A stretch of 64,000 nt of DNA from Trichomonas vaginalis G3 (lineage: Eukaryota; Parabasalia; Trichomonadida; Trichomonadidae): the NCBI RefSeq assembly GCF_026262505.1, contig NC_067204.1, forward strand, positions 15,726,165 to 15,790,164, in the 5' to 3' direction. A program made the translations under genes and the position numbers. The notes under the pieces are model-generated. The model did not search any database. It saw only the letters and a list, made by a program, of their open reading frames with translations, and was not told the DNA's origin. Positions 51,360 through 61,067 of the stretch are shown here, in pieces. How positions within the stretch are numbered: the stretch's first letter is position 1; the number at the start of each line of letters is the position of its first letter.

Positions 51360-53057
51360 CAAGAACAACTTACTGACCTGCTGCCAAAATCTGCTCGATG
51401 GAACTGTCGTTATGCCAATCTGAGGAGCCCCAGCAGTTTCATCGAACGAATCTTCAAAAGGCATCTTCCGTGAAAAGTGCTATTGGTCTTGTAAACTTTT
51501 TGCTCTCAGTTCATATGACCGTCTCTGTCACCAGTATATTGTATTTGTACAGTACCAACAGTTGAAATACACCCATAAAGTCTTCTGAGTCAGAAATGGA
51601 ATCCAAGCCAAAATTTGAACGGTCTCCATTTGTATATTGAGTTTTTGACTTCCTGTATGGTCATACTTTCACATATGGCATAATAGAACTTTGCATTTCA
51701 GGGTTAATGGTTGTTGTGAAGTTGTTGTTAAGTTCATAGCATCTAATGTCAAGTTGTATGACCTCATATTCTTCAACTGTAGAATATTCTTCTCTTGGAT
51801 AATATTTGCCATCTATGTTTATTATGATATTTAATACGGGGTTGTAGAAACAAGAATAGTCATTTATAGTTCGTCTGAACAGTACAAACATAGTATCTGC
51901 ATGTTTCATTGCAGTTGTTAAAGCAATATCTGTTCTTGCACCTGCGGTCCTGGATTTTGGTTTCCAACTTCACCTGCAAAGTCTTTGACAGATATTTGGT
52001 GTATAGGGAACATAAGTGGAACTGCAATATATTTGGCAGCTAAAGCATTTGAAATATCTGGTCCAACATATAGACTGCAAGTCTGCTTTCATTCTCTTGC
52101 ATTCAAACTGTTCGCAATGTGAACCTACTGGGTCCCAAGCAGTTCAGCAAGCATTGAAAATAATACTTTACTTCAGATGTTGAGGTTTGAGAAACAAAGT
52201 CTAAGTCAACTTTGTCTTTGCAAAATCGGCGAATGACGTTTTATTTGTTCCTCTACGTCTGTAAGAGTGAATGGTCTTGCGTTGGTGCAATGACTAAGTT
52301 ATTTTTGCTTGGAGTAAGTTCGATAAAAATTTTCTCTGCCAGTTTGGCAAGTATCTTAAAAACCTGAGATGAGGAAAGATGACAAAGGAACTCTAAGTTT
52401 CAGTTTTACTTTGGTACTGCTGCGCAGTTTGTCCAGAAAGGTCAACATAAACCTGGAACGTTTAGGGTCAAGTCTTCTTATTTTCTCAATAGTGCATACT
52501 GGTCTGTTTGTTCTCTAGTTGTGGTTGTACTGAGTTTCTTCAAAGCGAACCATTCATAGTTTGCCCATGTTACTGTTTGAACTAAGTCAGAGTTAGAATA
52601 TATCTTATATCCATGAAAACTTCTGGAGCATATTGGTATCGACATAGAAAATCATTGCAACTTTCTTGTCAGACAACTTGGCAGAAGGTTTTATTTCAAT
52701 GCTTGTTCCACGTATAAGAAAGAGTTGTCAATAGAAATAATATGAAACCTGTCGCAAGACATATCTACTGTTGTTGAAAACCTTCACCAAACTCACCTAC
52801 ATTCCATAAGAAACACAGTTGTAATTCGTAAGTCAGGAACTATTTCTGACCTTCTAATGGCATTGTCGCATTCGTTATACCATTCGGAAACATTTCCATT
52901 CATGGCATCCAAAACTGTTGGCGTTATATTCTGAGCGGCGTACATTTCATATGGGTAAAAATATAGAATAGTTGGATTTATTTGTCATAATAGAACCCAC
53001 GTGGACCAAGCTTTACTTTCTTCCTGACTGAGTTTTTAACTCTTCTTTTTCCTTCAT
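51360..53057 (-). pseudogene. Candidate major capsid protein relic
   Basis: Minus-strand pieces in alternating frames from CAT 53055-53057 to about 51370, ~560 residues if whole. They include KLGPRGFYYDK, AAQNITPTVLDAMNGNVSEW, VDLSGQTAQQYQSKTETLRV, AKYIAVPLMFPIHQISVKDF, and the longest intact frame (51661-51909) with LNIIINIDGKYYPREEYSTV. Size, strand-rich pattern with asparagine/threonine turns, and position as the largest structural-looking gene suit a double-jelly-roll capsid protein, which Polintons carry. I cannot match it to a specific capsid by eye, so the call is inference. Confidence 0.35.
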
Positions 53058-53074
53058 TGCCACTACTTTCACTT

Positions 53075-54195
53075 TGTTCTTCGTATATGTTTTGTCAAGA
53101 CTTCATCGTATATGTTTTGTCAAAACTTCTTCTTCGTAAATGTTTTGTCATGACTTCTTCGTATATGTTTTGTCAAGACTTCTTCGTATATGTTTTGTCA
53201 AGACTTCTTCGTATATGTTTTGTCATGATTTCATCGTATATGTTTTGTCAAAACTTCTTCGTAAAGACTTTGTCAAGACTTCTTCGTATATGTTTTGTCA
53301 AAACTTCTTCGTAAAGACTTTGTCAAGACTTCTTCGTATATGTTTTGTCAAGACTTCTTCGTAAAGACTTTGTCAAGACTTCTTCGTATATGTTTTGTCA
53401 AGACTTCTTCGTATATGTTTTGTCAAGACTTCTTCGTATATGTTTTGTCAAGACTTCTTCGTACATGTTTTGTCAAGACTTCTTCGTACATGTTTTGTCA
53501 TGATTTCATCGTACATGTTTTGTCATGATTTCTTCGTAAATGTTTTGTCAAGACTTCTTCGTATATGTTTTGTCAAGACTTCTTCGTAAAGACTTTGGTC
53601 AAAACTTCTTCGTAAAGACTTTGTCAAAACTTCTTCGTAAAGACTTTGTCAAAACTTCTTCGTAAAGACTTTGTCAAAACTTCTTCGTAAAGACTTTGTC
53701 AAAACTCTTCGTAAGACTTTGTCATGACTTCTTCTTCGTATATGTTTTGTCAAGACTTCTTCTTCGTAAAGACTTTGTCAAGACTTCATCGTAAAGACTT
53801 TGTCAAAACTTCTTTCGTAAAGACTTTGTCAAAACTTCTTCGTAAAGACTTTGTCAAAACTTCTTCGTAAAGACTTTGTCAAAACTTCTTCGTAAAGACT
53901 TTGTCAAAACTTCTTCGTAAAGACTTTGTCAAAACTTCTTCGTAAAGACTTTGTCAAAACTTCTTCGTAAAGACTTTGTCAAAACTTCTTCGTAAAGACT
54001 TTGTCAAAACTTCTTCGTAAAGACTTGTTCAAAACTTCTTCGTAAACTTGTCAAACTTTCGTACATGTTTTGTCAAGACTTCTTCGTACATGTTTTGTCA
54101 AGACTTCTTCGTACATGTTTTGTCATGATTTCATCGTACATGTTTTGTCATGATTTCTTCGTAAATGTTTTGTCAAGACTTCTTCGTCAATGTTT
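53075..54195. repeat. 25-bp satellite, about 44 copies
   Basis: Unit ACTTCTTCGTAAAGACTTTG + TCAAA or ACTTCTTCGTATATGTTTTG + TCAAG. The two variants occur in blocks: mostly the ATATG type up to 53,580, mostly the AAGAC type from 53,590 to 54,040, then ACATG types. It matches the small cluster at 41570-41860. All three plus frames stay largely open because the unit lacks in-frame stops, giving spurious short frames. Confidence 0.95.
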
Positions 54196-54198
54196 TGT

Positions 54199-54467
54199 CA
54201 TGTATGTCCTCTAACCATCTCATAACGGTTTCCAAACCACTTTTATCGGATGTAAAGTAAAAAGCATGGACAGTTATGTAAAACGTCTAAAGTTTCTAAA
54301 GAGTCTCTCAAAGTTCAGTCTACTTGGTATTGAAAATCCCATGTGTTATAGAACGGCGGGTCCACTATAAAGAAAATATTTTCCTTGTCTTTATATTTTT
54401 CATACAACTCTGTCCAATGACATCTCACAAACTCTATACCCTCAATATATTTTTCTATGTTCTCTTT
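54199..54467 (-). pseudogene. Inverted internal fragment of the methyltransferase gene
   Basis: On the minus strand it matches about 33005-33268 of the methyltransferase gene, including the codons for the catalytic DPPF motif (at 54350-54361), with several single-base deletions. It ends abruptly where the terminal palindrome begins. It suggests the original right terminal repeat of the element was long and included this gene. Confidence 0.85.
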
Positions 54468-55665
54468 AGGTCAGGTAAGTGGGGCCTCCAGCGCGCGTTG
54501 CGCCCTCTAGCCCTGAAGATGTTTAGTATAACTTTGTCCGGACAAGTAAGGGTCTATCGTCGCTACAGGAAAAGTTACAGGGCTTCCAAGGAAGTATACT
54601 TTGAGAAGCCTTCTTCTGGGTCGAAACATTATTATAATGTTTCGCTTTTCACAAAATTATATATGTTTTCATGTTTTGTCACTTTTCTGTCACTTTTCAG
54701 GAAAAACATTATATAATGTTTCGCTTTTCACAAATTATATATGTTTTCATGTTTTGTCACTTTTCTGTCACTTTTCAGGAAAAAACATATATATAATGTT
54801 TCGCTTTTCACAAATTATATATGTTTTCATGTTTTGTCACTTTTCTGTCACTTTTCAGGGAAAAACATTTTATTATATATAAATGAATTTTACAAAACAG
54901 CCGTTACCCTTCTTTGGAAATAAGAGTAGATGTAAAATATTCTATTGAGAGAACTTAAGAAACTACCGAATGGTCTAACATTTGTAGATGTAAAAGATAT
55001 TCTATTGAGAGAACTTAAGAAACTACCGATGGTCTAACATTTGTAGATGTAAAGATATTCTATTGAGAGAACTTAAGAAAACTACCGAATGGTCTAACAT
55101 TTGTAGATGTAAAGATATTCTATTGAGAGAACTTAAGAAACTACCGAATGGTCTAACATTTAGATGTAAAGATATTCTATTGAGAGAACTTAAGAAACTA
55201 CCGAATGTGTCTAACATTTGTAGATTTGTAACGGCTGTTTTGTAAAATTCATTTATATATAATAAAAATGTTTTTTCCTGAAAAGTGACAGAAAAGTGAC
55301 AAAACATGAAAACATATATAATTTGTGAAAAGCGAAACATTATATAATGTTTTTTCCTGAAAAGTGACAGAAAAGTGACAAAACATGAAAACATATATAA
55401 TTTGTGAAAAGCGAAACATTATATAATGTTTTTCCTGAAAAGTGACAGAAAAGTGACAAAACATGAAAACATATATAATTTGTGAAAAGCGAAACATTAT
55501 ATAATGTTTTCGACCCAGAAGAAGGCTTCTCAAAGTATACTTCCTTGGAACGCCTGTAACTTTTCCTGTAGCGACGATAGACCCTTACTTGTCCGGACAA
55601 AGTTATACTAAACATCTTCAGGGCTAGAGGGCGCAACGCGCCTGGAGGCCCCACTTACCTGACCT
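54468..55665. repeat. 1.2-kb palindrome made of two inverted element ends
   Basis: Both ends carry the terminus AGTGGGGCCTCCAG... (54478 in, 55655 out), and the symmetry extends 10 bp further out (AGGTCAGGTA / TACCTGACCT). Each arm then has ~150 bp of terminal sequence and three ~83-bp units (TTCGCTTTTCACAAATTATA ... CACTTTTCAGG). Then comes the beginning of the methyltransferase gene (ATG at 54883, complement near 55246). The centre (about 54926-55225) is five tandem ~61-bp copies of methyltransferase codons ~13-33. Confidence 0.9.
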
Positions 55666-55904
55666 TAATAAAGTTTAATTGCCAAGGTTCATCTAATTTT
55701 TTGATTTTTAATGTTTTATGAATTTTATTTATCATGTATATATCAATGAGAATAAGATATATATGTAGAAAAAAAGACCAAATATGTATAAATTTTAATG
55801 AAATTATAAAATAATACAAAATTATGAATAAATTAATATAAAAATAACATTATTATAATTTTATAAGAAAAAAAGAAAATTTTTTAGATAAATAAAATTT
55901 AATA

Positions 55905-56375
55905 TAATTATAAATTTCGAAAAAAGTACAATAATACGTAAAAAGGGTATTGATAGGCTTGCTAAAGTAACTAATTTTAGCTGTCAATTACTTTTGTATT
56001 TTGAAGAAATTAGTATAAATTTGTTTTACTTTTTATTTCGAAAAAGTAACAATAATCGTAAAGGTATTGATAGGCTTGCTAAAGTAACTAATTTTAGCTG
56101 TCAAATACTTTTGTATTTTGAAGTAAATTAGATAAATTTTTTTTACTTTATTTCAAAAATAACAATAATCGTAAAAGGGTATTGATAGGCTTGCTAAAGT
56201 AACTAATTTTAGCTGTCAAATACTTTGTATTTTGAAGTAAATTAGTATATAAATTTGTTTTTACTTTTATTTCGAAAAAGTAACAATAATCGTAAAGGGT
56301 ATTGATAGGCTTGCTAAAGTAACTAATTTTAGCTGTCAAATACTTTTGTATTTTGAAGTAAATTAGTATAAATTT
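55905..56375. repeat. Tandem repeat, four units of ~115-120 bp
   Basis: Units contain TTTCGAAAAAGTAACAATAA, ATTGATAGGCTTGCTAAAGT and AACTAATTTTAGCTGTCAAA. The block ATTGATAGGC occurs at about 55950, 56066, 56181 and 56301. AT-rich, non-coding, 250 bp outside the Polinton end. Confidence 0.9.
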
Positions 56376-56417
56376 GATATTATTTTAACTCCCTTTGAAA
56401 ACCTCAATTTTCCATAC

Positions 56418-56479
56418 AGAGGGAACGGGAATAGCATCCAATATTCCCTGAGAATGGTTGCGCATTCTCAGTTCCCTCT
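56418..56479. other. 62-nt perfect three-way-junction (T-shaped) inverted repeat
   Basis: An outer 9-bp stem (AGAGGGAAC 56418-56426 with GTTCCCTCT 56471-56479) encloses two hairpins with no unpaired base between them. One has stem GGGAATA/TATTCCC (56427-56433/56442-56448, 8-nt loop). The other has stem TGAGAATG/CATTCTCA (56449-56456/56463-56470, 6-nt loop). All 24 pairs are Watson-Crick. The sequence is more GC-rich than its surroundings. It lacks tRNA features. Confidence 0.85.
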
Positions 56480-56831
56480 ATATTTCGAACGAAGCTCTCA
56501 TCGGTCTTTTTTTTAATACTAAACGTTTTTTTTTCCCTGTCACTTTTAGCTAAAATTTGGGTTTGCCTTCTCAATTGTACTATTGAATTTAATCGGGATT
56601 TTGAAATATGTTTTGTATTTTAATATGTATACATGTAACCAAATAAATTTATTTATCCATTCAATAATCATCCCTTTGAGTTCTCTCAAATTTATATCGG
56701 TGTTTTTAACGAGGTTATTTAAAATTTCAGTTAAATAATAAGATTTCAACAAATCTGCTGATTAAAAATTGACAATAATTGAATTTGAAAAACAATTCCG
56801 CTAATTGAAAGTATTTGATATTATATTTTTA

Positions 56832-57503
56832 ATGGCAGAGGGAATAACGCAAAAGATCAAGCTGAAGCGAAACGTTTTCACTCCTGAGGAAGATGCCCGT
56901 TTACACAATCTGGTCCAGATCTATTCTACTGATTGGAAGACAATTTCTTCGTTAATGGGAACAAGGTCACCACGCCAGTGTCGTGAGAGATATCTGAACT
57001 ATCTAGCCCCTGGATTAGCTAATGATAAGTGGACTCCTCAAGAAGATCAACTTTTAATTGAGAAACAGAAGTTATTTGGTAAAAAATGGATCCACATTGC
57101 TCAATTCTTTCCAAAAAGATCATCAGCTAATATTAAGAACAGGTGGTCACAGCTTGTGAACAAAGGAATTGCTCTTGCTCAACAACTTCATCTTGTTAAC
57201 AAAAATCATTCTGAAGAATCAGAGCCTGAGCCACCTAAGCAGAATCCTGCACCAAGCGATTCTCTGTCAGACAAAAATGCTGGAAATTCAGGAAATCGTC
57301 TTTTCTCGCTCCCATCTATTCACGAACTTGCAAGCTCGAATGGAATTTCTAATATTTTTAATATCAGTATTTTGAAGTCTTCTATATTCTCGCCTCATCA
57401 CCAGATAGAACCTCAGATTTTGAATGAACAGATCGATAATTCTCAAGAAAAGTCTGTTCAAAGGCTTCATAATTTCAAAGGTTTTACTGGCCTCTTATGG
57501 TGA
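56832..57503 (+). CDS. R2R3 Myb-type transcription factor
   Basis: A 223-residue protein from the second in-frame ATG (MAEGITQKIK); an ATG at 56805 would add nine hydrophobic residues and seems less likely. Two Myb repeats fill residues ~14-110. R2 has TPEEDARLHNLV, DWKTISSLMGTRSPRQCRERYLNYL. R3 has DKWTPQEDQLLIEKQKLFGKKW, IHIAQFFPKRSSANIKNRW. The recognition-helix residues QCRERYLNYL and NIKNRW are typical. The rest is S/N/P-rich without a known domain. Family members in Trichomonas bind promoter motifs such as those of iron-regulated adhesin genes. The target of this one is unknown. Confidence 0.93.
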   Translation: MAEGITQKIKLKRNVFTPEEDARLHNLVQIYSTDWKTISSLMGTRSPRQCRERYLNYLAPGLANDKWTPQEDQLLIEKQKLFGKKWIHIAQFFPKRSSANIKNRWSQLVNKGIALAQQLHLVNKNHSEESEPEPPKQNPAPSDSLSDKNAGNSGNRLFSLPSIHELASSNGISNIFNISILKSSIFSPHHQIEPQILNEQIDNSQEKSVQRLHNFKGFTGLLW

Positions 57504-58028
57504 AGTAATAAATGTTGTTATTTTTGGTTTTGTTGTAAATTGACTTTTATCGGGTTTTCATATATATATTTATGGTTTTAAAAGCTGTATTTTTAATGTG
57601 TAAGAGATAATCCAGTGAGTGATAAGGTATTTCTGAAATATTTCAGGAATCAATCTTAAAATATATCAATAGTCTATTTTTAAATGCATATGAAAAATTA
57701 GTCGTTAAAATATGCATTATGGAGTGAAATTTTAACTCATCGTGATCTATTATGGATTCGATATTTTTCAAAAAAATTGATTGATCAAAATGATGCGAGC
57801 AGAGAAAGGAATTTTGATCTGTTAGAAAATGAAACCTATCCACTGTGTTATGCTATTTGAAAACTGAATTTGAAATGATTTGAGAAATTTTGTATGGCAA
57901 TAACATCGTTTGAGATAATATTTGATTTTGGTTAATAATACTGAATCTAATTTTAGTTTAATTCTTACATTTTTTTTTAATTTTTGGATGGCTGCGCCAC
58001 GATAAACGGTTTTGGCTCCCTTTTTAAC
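57504..58028. other. Intergenic, no gene seen
   Basis: AT-rich spacer of ~525 bases ending in a run of T and ATTTTTGG before the ribosomal gene. No clear initiator is seen. Confidence 0.5.
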
Positions 58029-58418
58029 ATGGGTCGTATCCGTACAAAGACCACAAAGAGAGCTGCTCGTCTCGTTATCGAACGTTTCTATGGCCAACTT
58101 TCTTTCGATTTCCAGGACAACAAGCGTGTTTGCGACGCTGTTGCTGATATTCCATCAAAGCGCATGCGCAATAAAATCGCCGGCTACGTAACCCACCTTA
58201 TGCGCCGTCTTGAGCGTGGTCCAGTTCGTGGTATCTCTTTCAAGCTCCAGGAACAGGAGCGTGAGAAGCGTGATAACTGGATGCCAACAACCTCCAAGCT
58301 TAACGTTCCAAAGATCCTCGTCGATCCAGAAACAAAGGAAATGCTTGCCGCTATCGGCCTTGGCGAAATGGAAGGTGTCGAAGTTTTCACACGCCGCGCT
58401 GGTGCCCGCCAACAATAA
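58029..58418 (+). CDS. RPS17: 40S ribosomal protein eS17
   Basis: A 129-residue protein from ATG 58029 ([20 protein letters not shown]), the universal eS17 start; the open frame upstream is not conserved. Further family blocks: [35 protein letters not shown] and [20 protein letters not shown]. Length is close to the animal and yeast proteins (~135). eS17 sits in the small-subunit head near the beak. Codon use is clearly more C/G-ended than in neighbouring genes, as expected for a highly expressed gene. Intact. Confidence 0.97.
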   Translation: MGRIRTKTTKRAARLVIERFYGQLSFDFQDNKRVCDAVADIPSKRMRNKIAGYVTHLMRRLERGPVRGISFKLQEQEREKRDNWMPTTSKLNVPKILVDPETKEMLAAIGLGEMEGVEVFTRRAGARQQ

Positions 58419-58919
58419 ACTTTTTTAATAAAGAATTACTTATTTAATATTACAAGAGATGCATTACCCTCCAAGAAATAACAATACAAAACATGAAAAT
58501 TTGATGCGAAATTTATATGAACTTTAAAATGCTTTTCAAACCACGTGACGTATATTGCATTGGCTAATTATTTATGAAGGTTAAGTAAGAATGAAAATCA
58601 TCAAAAAATTATTGAACAATTAAAATAATAAATATAAATATAGATGTTTAGTAAAGCTGAAATGGTTTTTTCGCCAAGCAAAAATAGAATGCCAAATCCA
58701 TACTGACTGTTTTGAAAATGAAATAAATAATATGAAAATTGAGCATAATATTCATGCATTTGGTGGTATCTTTGGGATACATAGTGAAATTTAGTTGATT
58801 CCAGAAAAAATTCTTAAAAAATAAAAATTTCATATTTTATAATAAAAAAATAAATCTTTTAGAACATTAATAACAATGAAGCACAATTGATTATATTTTG
58901 GTATAACTCATTTCTCGAG
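58419..58919. other. Intergenic, no gene seen
   Basis: AT-rich spacer between convergent genes; no supported feature. Confidence 0.5.
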
Positions 58920-60008
58920 TTAAATAGCAAAACCGGCATTTAATGCTATGTCCGACTCAATTTGATGGGAAAGATTCATCTTATGAACACATATCTTAAG
59001 TTTGTCGCAGATTTCGCGATTGAGGAACTGTGGATTTTCATTTTGGTTGAAAAACTCTTCATTGCAAAGATCAAGCTTTCCAAAGACTTTGCCTGAGCGT
59101 ATTGCGCTTCTTGTATATGAAATAATCTGTTCATGGCCGATGTTCGTGATTTGATGTAATTTTTTGATTGAAACTCTTCCGTAAGACTGTAGAATAGAAG
59201 TGAATATGTTAAATCTGATGCGAGATGCGATTTCTTCTGAAATATGTGCTGAAAAGCATGAGTAACACATTTGAACTTGGATTTGATTTATAAGGTTGAA
59301 AGCGTTGATGAAATTGTGTACTTTTAAGGAGGTATACATCTCTGAGAAAAGATCGTAATCGTATTTAGAAAGAATGATGTTGTTTCTCTCGTAAAATTCG
59401 ATAAAAGCTAAAAGAGGATCTTCAATTAACGAAACTATGAGCTGCATTTGGAATAGTTCGTAGACTGTGATGTATTTAGATTTTTCAGCATTTATTATTG
59501 GTGAAATACTTGAGAATAATGATTTTGCCTTTTCAAAGTTTCCTGTTGCAAAAGCAGTGATGAAAATTTTCTCTGGGTCATTAAGTGATTCAGCGTATAC
59601 TAATGCGCGCCTGAAATCAAGTTTAAATAAGAAGATTTCAAAGAATTCTTTATCATAAGATTTGAGAGTTTCTTTTGAACGAGTTTGCTCAAGTTCATAT
59701 AAGGCATTATCATATTTAAGTTCCTTTATTAAATTTTCTACAATTTGACGTAAATCTTTTTGTTGTTGCTGTTGTGAAATTGATATTTTATTAATATCGA
59801 ATTGGCCAATATCCTTAAGATCAATAGCCTTCTTTGTAGAATTTCCTGTACTCGGTAAACCTTCAATAACTTCTCGAATTAAGTCTTGAAGCATTCTTGT
59901 GGCTGGTTCATCAAGTGATAGCTTGCTTTGAATCAAATAGTCGATAATCTTCAGGTTAGGTGGAAGCGTATTTGTTAATCTTGTGATTAATCTCTGATTT
60001 GCACTCAT
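58920..60008 (-). CDS. PCI-domain protein, Rpn7/CSN1-like
   Basis: A 362-residue, largely helical protein. The N-terminal half has a polyglutamine run and helical repeats (KELKYDNALYELEQTRSKE, FKLDFRRALVYAESLND). The C-terminal ~150 residues read as a PCI domain, with helical hairpins (HNFINAFNLINQIQ) followed by a winged-helix-like end (FNIFTSILQSYGRVSIKKLH, then QIISYTRSAIRSGKVFGKLD). PCI proteins build the proteasome lid, COP9 signalosome and eIF3. The helix and strand pattern is closest to Rpn7/CSN1 by eye, but I cannot separate these. Intact; no host initiator is obvious upstream. Confidence 0.65.
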   Translation of the reverse strand: MSANQRLITRLTNTLPPNLKIIDYLIQSKLSLDEPATRMLQDLIREVIEGLPSTGNSTKKAIDLKDIGQFDINKISISQQQQQKDLRQIVENLIKELKYDNALYELEQTRSKETLKSYDKEFFEIFLFKLDFRRALVYAESLNDPEKIFITAFATGNFEKAKSLFSSISPIINAEKSKYITVYELFQMQLIVSLIEDPLLAFIEFYERNNIILSKYDYDLFSEMYTSLKVHNFINAFNLINQIQVQMCYSCFSAHISEEIASRIRFNIFTSILQSYGRVSIKKLHQITNIGHEQIISYTRSAIRSGKVFGKLDLCNEEFFNQNENPQFLNREICDKLKICVHKMNLSHQIESDIALNAGFAI

Positions 60009-61067
60009 TTTCTCAAAAAAAATATACCAAAAATAATTCTGACATGTAAAAAGTTAAGTTTACGAGATGAATAGTCAAGAACTTAGAAACAGATATATTT
60101 TAAAAGTATATGGTCAGACAAAATAAAATATCAAGAGAAAGTTATCAATTCATCGGGAAAATACTAATCAAAAAAAAATCATGAAGTTAAAGACAAATAA
60201 GCATAATGGAATAATTTCATTATCTTGGTAAGTAATATTTTAGCAGTATTATAAGTGATTCCCAAAAATAAAGATTCAATAAACCTCATTTCAAAAGCAA
60301 ATACTAATTACTTATGCCTACAATAATCTAAATATCAAGAATGTTAGGATGATATTGGTATTTAGTCTTGTAATTACTTGTAGATTTAAATCTAAAACAT
60401 CTTTCCTTCAATTGGTGAGTAATGAATGTATTTTGGAATATGCTTTTAATTAATTACTGATTTTAGCATAGTTGGTGGCTCGTTTGCGAAACATTCGTGA
60501 CAAATCATGAAGATCGGATATCAAATTCTGAAGAAATGTGTCTAAATGGCTGAAACAAGCCCTACTCTATCTTATTCTTGCATTGTAATGATTTTGGAAT
60601 TTCCAAAAAATATTCAAATTCGCTAAAACGAACAGAAATTTAACATTTTTCATTGTGAAATATTAAATTTCAAAAAAATTTTAGAAAAATTGAAAGTTCT
60701 TTTTGATTTTTTTAGATTATTGACAAATGTTTAGGCGAATCCAAATAATGGAACCAAATTAATAATATACACTAAATTTAATTTCTTCATAGTGCACATC
60801 TAATATTGATAATCAAAGAAATGATAATTGATTCTTTAAAATCATTGATCAACAACATGATAAATAGCTTAAAATACAAAAACAGATGGGGAATGTGGCG
60901 GTAATAACTTTCAATAAAATGGGAATAAAAATATCTGAAACAAAGAATCATTGTGGCGATCATATTTGGAAGAAAAATTAATAGCAACTACATGTGTTGA
61001 TAATTTCCTTACTTTTTTCGCAACTTCAAAAATTTGTTCGTCCTCAAAATTTTATAAAGATTTTATA
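60009..61067. other. Intergenic, no gene seen
   Basis: About 1.06 kb of AT-rich DNA between divergent genes; no supported gene, RNA or repeat. Confidence 0.5.

Larger units (their letters stand above)
32310..55655. mobile_element. Maverick/Polinton element, 23.3 kb, partly decayed
   Basis: Termini are inverted repeats beginning AGTGGGGC at 32310 and ending GCCCCACT at 55655. The element carries a retroviral-type integrase (36387-37347), a candidate capsid relic, an A32/FtsK-like ATPase relic, a phage-like fibre, a Dam-type methyltransferase and an HNH nuclease. These hallmarks define Mavericks/Polintons, self-synthesising virus-like transposons known to be extremely abundant in Trichomonas vaginalis. 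The left part (32.3-42.9 kb) has mostly readable genes; the right half is full of frameshifts and tandem repeats. No protein-primed DNA polymerase B was recognised on either strand. The 6-bp flanks (AAAGGT and TACCTG) do not match, so no target-site duplication is visible and the right end is rearranged. Confidence 0.85.

Noticed and set aside
53075..54195. Several overlapping plus-strand frames (MFCHDFFVYVLSRLL-type)
   Set aside because: They arise because the 25-bp satellite unit lacks stops in all frames; they have no start context or non-repeat sequence.
54601..55654. Frames in the palindrome with repeated FHVLSLFCHFSGK
   Set aside because: Translations of the ~83-bp terminal repeats in either orientation, not genes.
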